From Bacteroidales bacterium (GTDB lineage Bacteria > Bacteroidota > Bacteroidia > Bacteroidales > ML635J-15): a stretch of DNA of 18,994 bases. Numbering within the stretch: the first letter of the stretch is position 1; each line of letters starts with the position of its first letter. The notes under the pieces were generated by a model. That model worked only from the letters and a program-made list of their open reading frames with translations. It made no database searches and had not been told where the DNA came from. Positions 1 through 7,528 of the stretch are shown here, one piece after another. Made by a program: the position numbers and the translations under genes. The stretch is from contig JAQVGK010000009.1 of assembly GCA_028696755.1 (NCBI GenBank), positions 1-18,994 on the forward strand, in the 5' to 3' direction.

Positions 1-2873
1 TTTGAAACAATCACATTTCTAGTTTGACTATTTGAGCATCCATTTTCATCTAAAACAGTAAGAGTAACTGGATATATTCCTGATTGTGTATAGGTTTTAC
101 TTGTATTGCCCGAATGCCCAAATTCTTGTACATATTGCTCAGTCTCTAGACCTTCTAATGGTTCGAAACCATGTTCAATTTCCGGATAAAAATTCCATAT
201 CCAAACATAATTATTTCCACCACTAGTTGAATTAAAAAAACTCACAGTAGCAATTGAATTTGAACCATGCAAATATGCAACATTTGGCGAAATATCAAAA
301 TCTACAATAAAATTATTACAAGGAAAAGGATTATACAATTCAACACTATTACAAACGCAACCTGTAGAAAAAGTCTCACCACCGGAAGAAAAGAACACAT
401 CGGCAAAAACTTCAGGAGTATATATTCCGTAATCGTTATAAGTGTAGGTAACTTGAACAGAATTTGAAATTCCCTCAACAATTTCGACATCTCCGTTTCC
501 AAAGTCGATAGCGAATCTGTATTCTGAAATAAGGTCGGCATAAGAGCTGGATATGTCGGCATAAACAGTAATAGTTCTATCACTATTTACCTCGGCAGAG
601 CACGCCATGCTACCAATATCACTGCCATAAACACTGATGTAGGCCAATTTAGTCTCATATTGCATGCCCACTGGAGTATTAATATACAGGCTAACGTCAT
701 AAACTCCGGGCTCTGTATATGTATGCGATGGGTTTTGTTCAGAACTTTGATAGCCATCGCCAAAATCCCAATGATATGATAATGGATTTTCGATTGTTGA
801 AGTATTTGTAAAATCAACTGTTGTGTTAGCAAATATGCTGTAATCGTTCACATTAAAATCGACAACTTCGTTTGTTCCATATCCCACCCTAAAAATATAA
901 TATGCATTCGCTTCCCCATTTGGTGTTTTACGGTCAAAATCTAATTTTTGACCACCTCCCCCATACGCTACTATTTTATCGGTGTGCACATGAACGGTAA
1001 CACTTCCTTGTGTTCCAGACCATTCGTATGCAATTTTATTTGCCTTTCCATTTGTGTTATTTTCCCAATAAACATTATTTACATTTATATCGCCAGTCAC
1101 ACTAAAAGTTAACGCTTCGTTTGCAGGAATTGTTGCATCGCACCAAGTATCAGTTTCAAAAAAACCGTATGTTACTCCAGGCGGCACTAATGCATTGTTT
1201 GCTGGAAAATAGTCTTTTGTTGCGGGGCAAAGGGTGATGTTGGAATTGGCGATATAGTTAAAACCAGAGTATAGAATTATATTATCATAAGCATCTATTG
1301 CATTTCTATAGGTTGATTTTTTTCTTTGTCCATTCATCAAAGACAATAGATTTGCATTATTTGTTAGACAGTCATTAAGATATGTATCCTCATCATATCC
1401 GAAACAAATTCCACCTGCACATGCCTCACAAATTCCAGAATGTGCTTTACAAGCAGAAATGATTGAAATCGTATTGTTATTTTCGAGGTCTTCTTTCCAA
1501 TATTTATTTATCCAATTGGAGCTAACAATAGCCGCAAATAAAGAATTACTATGATCCCATTCGTCTGGATAATCATCTTCATCGGTTGCAACTATATATA
1601 CATCCTCATCGTTGTTACACCAGTATTCTAATCCTTGTGGAGTTAGGGCTCTGGCAATCAATAGAGTATTAATATTCCCATGACTTCCTACGTATAGAAA
1701 CCCTGCATCAGCGCACAATTCTGTTAACTGAGAGTATGGCATATAAGCAAGATCATCATCATTTGCTGTTTGATCAAATAGGTAATTTGTAAAAATAAAA
1801 GAATAACCTTGATTTTCGATTTTTGATTTTACAGAAAAAATTTCTTCTTCCATATCACTCACGCCGCTTTCATAATCTATTGGAAAAAAAGCTACAAAGC
1901 GATTATTTTGTGGTGAATAATTATTTAAATCAAAAGTCTTCTTTCTATTATCGTTAACATCTTCTTCGCTATTCTCAACCGTTGTTCTCTGTTGCTTCAA
2001 CAATCTCTTCTTAAAACTATCATTGCCTTCGTACTCCTCTAACACAGATTTAATGACGCTGACCTTATTTCGTGTAAATGAGGTAATCACATCTTCTGGA
2101 ATTGCATTACTTAATGTATCTTGACTACAAATTGCAAACAACTCATTTTCAGTTATTAAACTTTTTTCTTTAAGAGATCGATTTGATTGAAAAAAAATGG
2201 CACACTCCTCTCTAAGATTGTCTTGAAAAATTTCAATATACATTTTTATTGTTTTATCAACATTTTTATTCTTATCAACATTTTCATCACTATGTCTCTT
2301 GATAAACTTTTCTCGATCTAATTGAAAGAGAATCTCATTACCGTTATAACAAATTATTTTATATACCCCTCCATTTAATTCCTCAAACTCTTCAAAAGAT
2401 ATCACATTTGGGTAATTTCTATAATAATTAATAAGGCTATCATAAGCTCCTTCAACTTTATAATTTTTCAAATAATACTGTTTCATCATTTCGTTATAAG
2501 TCACATTCGTATTACCAATTTTACAATTATTTCGCTCAGTCCAATCAGATTCTTCAGAAATACAAGGTGGATAACCTGCTCGATAGATGTCTTTCTTTTT
2601 TAATTCAATTGTATTATACGATTTTTCAGTGCATGCTTGCTTGTTATTTACAAATAAGTTCCCATTTTTAACTTTAAATCTGTATGGGGGCTCGATATAC
2701 TTACCATCAATAAAAACATATCCTGAATTTATTTTTTTGCCTGATTTCTTACTCTCTTTAGTTTGTGATTCAAAATCGTCATCATTACCGTAAGCATCAT
2801 CCTGAGCAAATGAACTAGTGTTTGCTATGAGCAAGAACACAATCGAAAGTAGAACATAAAATCTTGGCTTCAT
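1..2873 (-). CDS. Secreted clan CD cysteine-peptidase-like protein with PKD domains (3' end beyond window)
   Basis: Reading the minus strand from ATG at 2873 gives 957 codons with no stop, leaving the window open, so the C-terminus is missing. Residues 1-24 are a signal peptide (hydrophobic core, end SSFAQ). Residues 25-320 are unassigned. From about 322 (FVAFFPID) to 540 the order strand, helix, then YVGSHG (His398) and ISIISAC (Cys475) resembles the His-Gly/Ala-Cys pair of clan CD peptidases (CHAT, gingipain, caspase). The His-Cys spacing of 77 is longer than usual, so activity is inferred. An Ig-like stretch follows, then a canonical PKD domain (WDFGDG at 702-707), a second PKD-like repeat (DFGNG at 790-794) and a third starting near 860. 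The protein is probably exported to the cell surface; a T9SS tail may lie beyond the edge. It starts 5 nt after the stop of the 780-residue gene, so the two likely share a transcript. The substrate is unknown. Confidence 0.85.
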   Translation of the reverse strand, partial: MKPRFYVLLSIVFLLIANTSSFAQDDAYGNDDDFESQTKESKKSGKKINSGYVFIDGKYIEPPYRFKVKNGNLFVNNKQACTEKSYNTIELKKKDIYRAGYPPCISEESDWTERNNCKIGNTNVTYNEMMKQYYLKNYKVEGAYDSLINYYRNYPNVISFEEFEELNGGVYKIICYNGNEILFQLDREKFIKRHSDENVDKNKNVDKTIKMYIEIFQDNLREECAIFFQSNRSLKEKSLITENELFAICSQDTLSNAIPEDVITSFTRNKVSVIKSVLEEYEGNDSFKKRLLKQQRTTVENSEEDVNDNRKKTFDLNNYSPQNNRFVAFFPIDYESGVSDMEEEIFSVKSKIENQGYSFIFTNYLFDQTANDDDLAYMPYSQLTELCADAGFLYVGSHGNINTLLIARALTPQGLEYWCNNDEDVYIVATDEDDYPDEWDHSNSLFAAIVSSNWINKYWKEDLENNNTISIISACKAHSGICEACAGGICFGYDEDTYLNDCLTNNANLLSLMNGQRKKSTYRNAIDAYDNIILYSGFNYIANSNITLCPATKDYFPANNALVPPGVTYGFFETDTWCDATIPANEALTFSVTGDINVNNVYWENNTNGKANKIAYEWSGTQGSVTVHVHTDKIVAYGGGGQKLDFDRKTPNGEANAYYIFRVGYGTNEVVDFNVNDYSIFANTTVDFTNTSTIENPLSYHWDFGDGYQSSEQNPSHTYTEPGVYDVSLYINTPVGMQYETKLAYISVYGSDIGSMACSAEVNSDRTITVYADISSSYADLISEYRFAIDFGNGDVEIVEGISNSVQVTYTYNDYGIYTPEVFADVFFSSGGETFSTGCVCNSVELYNPFPCNNFIVDFDISPNVAYLHGSNSIATVSFFNSTSGGNNYVWIWNFYPEIEHGFEPLEGLETEQYVQEFGHSGNTSKTYTQSGIYPVTLTVLDENGCSNSQTRNVIVS

Positions 2874-2878
2874 AGAAT

Positions 2879-5221
2879 TTAGTTTTTAATGATTGTTTCT
2901 TCAAGACTTTTAATTCTCTCATTTTGATTATCAATAGCTTTGTTCTGCTCAATAATAATCAGAGTTAGTTCTTCAATCTTTTCGAGAAGTTTTTTATTCA
3001 TTTCGCCCAAATCAATTCCCGTTTCTACTACTTCTGCTTCAGTCGGAATTCCCGGCAAGTGTTTATTTTGTTTTATAAATGCTTCGAGTTCATACAAATC
3101 AGGTAGCTGGTAGTTATCATCAAAAACATAATCACACCAATTTCCTGTTTTAACTCTAACTTCACAAAAATGACCTGTGCCGCGAACATCAAGCATATAT
3201 TGTGGGTTCGAGGTGCCAATTCCAACTTTTCCAATGTCTTCTGTTCCCTGTACACACAAAACAGTTCCCTTAATATTGCGCAATTCCATTAAACGATGAG
3301 CGTAGGAACCACCAGCATCAACAATCAACCTGGCCGATTGAGTATATCCACCATTGCTAGCTACTCCAATTGTTCCACCGGAAATTAATAAGCTACCGTT
3401 TTTCACTTCTAAATGCGCGGTTGGCTCAACAGTTCCAATCCCCACATTACCATTATTATAATAAAGCGAACTCGTGTTTTTACTCCAATAATTCAAATTA
3501 TTCAAAGCCACGCTTCCGCCGCCATTACTTAATTGTAAGGATTGGTCAACTAAGCTCAATGTTTGGTTAAAACCACTTAAATCAACCGAACTATTATGAT
3601 TAACCAAACTCAATGTATTTCCATTTAGCGCAAGTTTTATTTCTTTCCACTGTCCAGTACCATTGCTGTTACTTGTAAGAACATAATTTTCTGATGCGCC
3701 CTGTCGAATACGAATATCGCCATTAATATCAAAAGTAGCAGTTGGATCGCTTGTTTTAATACCTATTTTGCCAGTTTCTTTAACAACAAAATAGTTAGTT
3801 TGTACTGTTCCTATTGCAACATTTCCGTTCGATTCCATTTTAAAGCGCAATGGTTTTTTTGTTAAAATCTCGAGATTTCCGGCCTCTTGTAAATAAATAT
3901 AGGCATTGTTATTTGTAGAACGAATAACTAGCCCGTCTGTTGCAGCACTACCACTATTTTTATTGGTTAACAAAAGTGCCGATTCCGATTTCATTTGTAA
4001 ACCTTTTGGTCCAGGCTGTAAATCACTCGATATTTCATCGTCCAGAGAAATGTTATTTGGATTATGAATATGCATTTGCTTTTGAGGTGAGGAAATTCCG
4101 ACACCAACCATACCTATATTGTAATAGAGATTGTTGTTGAGTTTTGTCCAATAGTTTAGCCCACTAAGACTAACACTATTGCCATTTGAAAGTGATAACT
4201 GATCACCATTGAAACTTAAACTCTGAAGTTCGTTTGTTGGGTCTCCATCTAATTCTGTAAAAGATGTTAAGTATCCATTATTACTAACCATTGCATCAAC
4301 TTCCGATTCTGTTAAATGTGTATCGGTATCATCTAAATATTGTGAAAGGTCTATTTGTGTGGCAGTGCCATTGTTTGTTATGGTTAAGATATTACCATTA
4401 AGTTGCAAATCTTGTATTTCATTTGTAATATCACCATCTAATTCTGTAAAAGATGTTAAGTATCCATTATTACTAACCATTGCATCAACTTCCGACTCTG
4501 TTAAATGTGTATCGGTATCATCCAAATATTGTGAAAGGTCTATTTCTGTGGCAGTGCCATTGTTCGTTATGGTTAAGATATTTCCAACTAAATCCAGATC
4601 TTGAATTTCGTTAAGCGGGTCGGCATCGGCATCGTTTGGACTAGTAATATAGCCAGCATCATTAGTAAACAAACTTATCTGTGGTACCGAACCATTAAGA
4701 CTGCTCCAATTACCATCAAAAAGAGTGGGTAAATTACTTAGCGAATTATAATTTCCATCAAATAGACTTGGAAGATTTAACAAGTCGTTGTAACTTCCCG
4801 ATGTTGCTACTAAAGCAAAACTCGGTTTACTAGTAACATCTGTCCACGTCGGAACCCAACTTACAGGTCTGTACAATCCAGCATGATTTCCCCAAGAATA
4901 TGCAGCATCCCAATTTGAAATATTTAAAACCCTTGTGCTTAAATCGCCATTTGCATCAAGCATAATTGCAGATGTTTGCGTTCCACTGCTAAGCGCCGAA
5001 AATCGAATATTGCCGTTTACATGAAAACTTTGCTGCGGGTTTGTTGTGCCTATACCAAAGTTTCCGTTTGGCAAAAGTCGCATACGCTCAATGTTATTAC
5101 TGATAAAAACAACACTTTCGCTGTTTATTGAACCAAGTTTATTTTTACCCACTGCCAATGTGTTGCCATCTATGCTCCAATCTGACTGAGAAAAAACATT
5201 TATTGGTAAAACAAACATCAT
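2879..5221 (-). CDS. GIGT-repeat / tail-fibre-like surface protein, probably phase variable
   Basis: A 780-residue frame from the ATG pair at 5221. The body has several G-x-V/F-G-I-G-T-x-x-P blocks (near residues 55, 590 and 660), typical of Bacteroidota proteins annotated as tail-fibre-domain containing. The last 87 residues carry the common C-terminal block (YVFDDNYQL...KHLPGIPT...GIDLGEMN) ending in a coiled coil at about 735-778. The middle has two near-identical 63-residue repeats. From ATG 5221 the signal peptide would be only about 12 residues. In frame upstream, the codons from 5254 to 5222 supply a basic KIR and a hydrophobic core, but no in-frame ATG exists; an ATG at 5313 reads into an (AG)10 tract in the wrong frame. 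The true ON-state start is therefore probably 5313, after loss of one repeat unit or gain of two. First gene of an apparent two-gene operon. The role is unknown; surface display or adhesion is inferred. Confidence 0.85.
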   Translation of the reverse strand: MMFVLPINVFSQSDWSIDGNTLAVGKNKLGSINSESVVFISNNIERMRLLPNGNFGIGTTNPQQSFHVNGNIRFSALSSGTQTSAIMLDANGDLSTRVLNISNWDAAYSWGNHAGLYRPVSWVPTWTDVTSKPSFALVATSGSYNDLLNLPSLFDGNYNSLSNLPTLFDGNWSSLNGSVPQISLFTNDAGYITSPNDADADPLNEIQDLDLVGNILTITNNGTATEIDLSQYLDDTDTHLTESEVDAMVSNNGYLTSFTELDGDITNEIQDLQLNGNILTITNNGTATQIDLSQYLDDTDTHLTESEVDAMVSNNGYLTSFTELDGDPTNELQSLSFNGDQLSLSNGNSVSLSGLNYWTKLNNNLYYNIGMVGVGISSPQKQMHIHNPNNISLDDEISSDLQPGPKGLQMKSESALLLTNKNSGSAATDGLVIRSTNNNAYIYLQEAGNLEILTKKPLRFKMESNGNVAIGTVQTNYFVVKETGKIGIKTSDPTATFDINGDIRIRQGASENYVLTSNSNGTGQWKEIKLALNGNTLSLVNHNSSVDLSGFNQTLSLVDQSLQLSNGGGSVALNNLNYWSKNTSSLYYNNGNVGIGTVEPTAHLEVKNGSLLISGGTIGVASNGGYTQSARLIVDAGGSYAHRLMELRNIKGTVLCVQGTEDIGKVGIGTSNPQYMLDVRGTGHFCEVRVKTGNWCDYVFDDNYQLPDLYELEAFIKQNKHLPGIPTEAEVVETGIDLGEMNKKLLEKIEELTLIIIEQNKAIDNQNERIKSLEETIIKN
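4242..4619 (-). repeat. Two tandem 189-bp coding repeats
   Basis: Copies at 4242-4430 and 4431-4619 differ at few positions and keep frame (63 codons each). They encode the block LTESEVDAMVSNNGYLTSF followed by ELDGD, N-E-I-Q-D-L and I-D-L-S-Q-Y-L-D-D-T-D-T-H. Degenerate partial copies flank them on both sides. Unequal recombination here would change protein length by 63 residues without a frameshift. Confidence 0.9.
4690..4790 (-). repeat. Short coding repeat N-L-P-x-L-F-D-G-N
   Basis: Two consecutive versions of the block NLPSLFDGNY / NLPTLFDGNW lie just upstream of the 189-bp repeats in the same gene. It is a small internal duplication, more diverged than the 63-residue repeats. Confidence 0.6.
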
Positions 5222-5235
5222 TGTAACTAAAATTA

Positions 5236-5313
5236 CTAAGCCCCTGATTTTACAGAGAGAGAGAGAGAGAGAGAATTTCTCAATTTTCCATTAAAAGCTA
5301 AAATATTGGTCAT
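5236..5313 (-). other. Out-of-frame leader ORF (OFF-state reading of the phase-variable gene)
   Basis: ATG at 5313 opens 25 codons that cross the AG tract (read as Ser-Leu repeats) and end at TAG 5238-5236. It lies about 15-20 nt downstream of the predicted transcription start, so it is the natural first start codon of the message. Removing one 2-bp unit from the tract (10 to 9), or adding two (12), joins this ATG to the frame encoding K-I-R, a hydrophobic core and VFSQ, then the 780-residue gene. With 11 units the third frame hits TAA directly after the tract. One of three repeat-length classes is therefore ON. Confidence 0.7.
5254..5273. repeat. (AG)10 dinucleotide tract, probable phase-variation switch
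   Basis: Ten uninterrupted AG units (CT on the coding strand), located between the promoter-proximal ATG 5313 and the hydrophobic part of the signal peptide. No other simple tract of this length was seen in the window. Slipped-strand mispairing at such tracts is a known on/off mechanism for surface genes in several bacteria; here the mechanism is inferred from the frame geometry. Confidence 0.85.
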
Positions 5314-5332
5314 AACAATTATAAATTTGATA

Positions 5333-5364
5333 CAAATGTAAATATAGTATTTGATATATGCAAA
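5333..5364 (-). promoter_or_regulatory. Bacteroidota promoter for the two-gene surface operon
   Basis: On the minus strand TTTG (5364-5361), a 20-nt spacer, then TACATTTG (5340-5333) fits the Bacteroidota consensus TTTG-N19-21-TAnnTTTG with no mismatch. Transcription would start near 5327, placing ATG 5313 about 15 nt into the message and ATG 5221 more than 100 nt in. This supports 5313 as the intended start of the downstream gene. Confidence 0.7.
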
Positions 5365-5447
5365 TTTAATTTTGAGGAAAAATGGGAATTTGAGGATGAA
5401 ATAACTATTTTATGCGTTTTATTTTCATTTGTTTAAATCACAAATAA

Positions 5448-5471
5448 AAAGCCCGACCTAAGCCGAGCTTT
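5448..5471 (-). terminator. Rho-independent terminator after the 219-residue gene
   Basis: The minus strand forms a 10-bp stem (5471-5462 with 5457-5448, two G-U pairs) with loop TTAG. It runs into T's that continue past the stem. It lies 24 nt after the stop of the upstream gene and separates it from the next promoter. Confidence 0.8.
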
Positions 5472-5494
5472 ACAATAGTATACCTCTCTCATTC

Positions 5495-6154
5495 TCACTT
5501 CTTGGGAACATCGGCGTCGGACATAAGTTTCCATCTTAAACCTATGTTTGCAACAACATAAATATCTTTTTTCCACGAGCGGGTATTGTATGAGTTGTAA
5601 CCAATTTCGGGTTTGATGTAGAGATAAAATCTTGGGTGACCTATTTCAATAACTGGTGCTACACTCGCAAAAAATGGGGTTTTGGTTGTGTCGGGATAAT
5701 TTCCCACTGTAAATCCGCCAAACTTCATTCCAGCGCCAAGGTTAATCGGACTTTTGCGGAATAGTGTCCACTCGTAAGTAAAATAGTATTTGTGCAAATT
5801 AACATTGTCTTTGCCAAGAGTAAAAAGCAGTACACCAAGGTTTTCGGGAGTTCCCATTAGAGTGTTCGACATACCAATTCCATAGCGGTGGTGACGCGAC
5901 TGAATCATCAACTCCATTGTTGACTCTCCGATAAATCCAGAACCTACCAAATTTGTACTAAGAATAGGTCCTAATCCCGAACTTCCGCCAAAGATAAAGC
6001 AATCGATTTGAAAATCGGAAGCTGGAGTTGTGTTTGTAGTAGTTGTTCCAGTAGTGTTACCCGATGGAGTTACAGTTTTTCCCGGAGTGGTTCCCTGTGC
6101 AAATGTATTTATGGTTAAGAGAACCGCGATGCTGAATAATAATGTTGTCTTCAT
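5495..6154 (-). CDS. Secreted, probably outer-membrane protein of unknown function
   Basis: From ATG 6154 this encodes 219 residues: a signal peptide (MKTTLLFS start, cleavage after NTFAQ), a Thr/Gly/Asn-rich low-complexity linker of about 30 residues, then alternating hydrophobic strands with Gly and aromatics (IDCFIFGGSSGLG, YLYIKPEIGYNSY, IYVVANIGLRWKL), which suggests a small beta-barrel. An in-frame ATG nine codons upstream (6181) overlaps the -7 promoter element and is rejected. No specific family is recognised. The gene has its own promoter and terminator, so it appears monocistronic. OmpW/OmpA-like barrels are possible relatives, but no motif proves it. Confidence 0.8.
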   Translation of the reverse strand: MKTTLLFSIAVLLTINTFAQGTTPGKTVTPSGNTTGTTTTNTTPASDFQIDCFIFGGSSGLGPILSTNLVGSGFIGESTMELMIQSRHHRYGIGMSNTLMGTPENLGVLLFTLGKDNVNLHKYYFTYEWTLFRKSPINLGAGMKFGGFTVGNYPDTTKTPFFASVAPVIEIGHPRFYLYIKPEIGYNSYNTRSWKKDIYVVANIGLRWKLMSDADVPKK

Positions 6155-6178
6155 AACTTTAGGTTTTAGTGTTTGAGA

Positions 6179-6209
6179 CAAATATATTACAGCGAAAAGG
6201 GCTTGTCAA
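6179..6209 (-). promoter_or_regulatory. Bacteroidota promoter for the 219-residue gene
   Basis: TTG (6209-6207), a 20-nt spacer and TATATTTG (6186-6179) match the Bacteroidota -33/-7 pattern. The predicted transcription start near 6173 leaves a leader of about 20 nt before ATG 6154, which favours that start over the one at 6181. Confidence 0.7.
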
Positions 6210-6284
6210 TGCACGATTAGGGAACGGAAAGTTTGGCTTAGTTAGCGGTTTGAATGAGATAACGTGCGGAGTTGGGTATCCTGC

Positions 6285-6650
6285 CACCTAACTGATTATC
6301 GACTATTTTTGTAAGCAGTAAGCGGTGGTCTGTACGTCGGTATTAATGCAGAGATTAAGCATTCGGTGTTTTTGTAGGCAGTATGCTGTAATCGGCAAAG
6401 TTGAGATTAAGCACTCTGCTTATTGCTTCAGAATGTCTTAGAAAAAACCAAGACTTAGTAAACTGCCACCGATTACAGATTACTGCTTACCGATTACAAG
6501 TTTAGAATGCCAGATAAAAAAGCCCAAACTTTGCAGTGCACCAACCGACCTACTGATTACAGATTACCGCTTACAATTCATGAATGTAGGACAAAAAGCT
6601 AAGATTTTACAGGTGCCACCGACTAAACACTACTGCATTACAATTGGATA
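6285..6650. repeat. Intergenic cluster of degenerate direct and inverted repeats
   Basis: The 420-nt gap upstream of the 219-residue gene is filled with variants of the motif CGATTACAGATTACTGCTTAC. Direct copies lie at 6470-6491, 6553-6575 and, more degenerate, near 6617-6642. Inverted copies lie at 6312-6327 (GTAAGCAGTAAGCGGT) and 6378-6395, which pairs with 6469-6486 over most of 18 bp. The last degenerate copy overlaps the stop codon of the neighbouring pseudogene. No coding frame is evident. Role unknown; a miniature repeat family or decayed element is possible. Confidence 0.6.
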
Positions 6651-7475
6651 CTCTGTGTTATTTATCGAAACAGTTGCGTTTTCGTCGCAGGTTCCATCGC
6701 CATAATTTACTGTAATGGTTGCTAGTCCTTCCATATCAACATCTAGAATTCCACCACGAATATAACGGCAGCAAACTAAAACATCGAGGCGATTCTGAAC
6801 GGTAAGAGTATATGTAATACTATCAGAGCTCATTCCGTTTTGAGTACCAGTGATAAAATAGTTATCGTCGCAAATATTAAGTATAGTTTCTTCGCCTGCA
6901 ACCCACTCGCGACTGGTATTTTCTTCATAATTAATTACTTTGCTAAGAGGAGTTGTTACTTTACCATTGTTAATCTCAACAGTATAAACAAGGTGTTGGT
7001 CTTCGTTACGTCCCTGGTTTGTAACAATCTGAGTTCCCTCAACTTTGTAATCATTCTGATAATAGTTCTCGAATGTGATTGTAATTACAGTTCACGGATC
7101 GCGATAGAAACCAGTAGTTTAGATATGGATTATTCCCCTACGGTTACGACCATCCTGACAAAGGTAATTTGTTGCTCCATAATCTACAGTTATATCCTTA
7201 GGCCATGTTGTTGCATCAAGAGGAGAAATTGTAATTATCGGATAGCCTTCCTTTGTGCCATTTTTATCACCGTCAATTTGGTCGTCAGAATATTTAGCTG
7301 CATCATCAGCTTCGGAAAAAGAATCTGAGAAAAGCTTATTTACCAATGAATACTCTGTCAATACGGTGAGAGTTTCTTGTGTAGTTGGTGGAGTGTCGTG
7401 ATCTTCGGGTTCTTTACACGAAAATGCGAATATTGCAAGCGCAGTAATGCTTAGTAAAATAATAATTCTTGTCAT
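6630..7475 (-). pseudogene. Lipoprotein gene interrupted by two in-frame stop codons
   Basis: ATG 7475 starts a lipoprotein signal peptide with lipobox FAFSC (Cys20). The frame reads 118 codons to TAA (7121-7119), eight more to TGA (7094-7092), then 153 codons to TAG 6630, all in the same frame with no indel. Coding character is conserved past both stops: YRDP-stop-TVITITFENYY, then VEG, TNQGRNED and a second YGDGTCDE block. The parts resemble one family of Bacteroidota lipoproteins with Y-G-x(n)-C-x-D repeats (YGATNYLCQDG and YGDGTCDE). The likely ancestor had Gly at the TGA and Lys or Gln at the TAA. It is read as a recently inactivated gene; sequencing error or stop readthrough are alternatives. 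The reverse-strand open frame across it is a shadow. Function of the family is unknown. Confidence 0.8.
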
Positions 7476-7498
7476 AATTAGTATTGTTTAGGTTTATG

Positions 7499-7506
7499 CA
7501 AATTTA
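7499..7506 (-). promoter_or_regulatory. Possible -7 element of the interrupted lipoprotein gene
   Basis: TAAATTTG fits TAnnTTTG and would give a leader of about 17 nt before ATG 7475. No TTG is found at the expected -33 spacing, so this is weak. Confidence 0.35.
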
Positions 7507-7528
7507 ACAAATATTAGTCTGATAAAGT

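Noticed and set aside
302..832. Small minus-strand frames in the region 302-832
   Set aside because: They are alternative frames of the protease-like PKD protein, whose own frame is continuous through the region.
4242..4619. CRISPR or mobile-element repeat in the 780-residue gene
   Set aside because: The repeats keep frame, encode a repeated protein block and sit within a continuous coding region.
6840..7328. 162-codon open frame on the plus strand opposite the lipoprotein pseudogene
   Set aside because: It is the complement of a frame with clear lipoprotein-family coding character. Its product is rich in Ile/Cys/Ser with no recognisable domain, as expected of a shadow frame.
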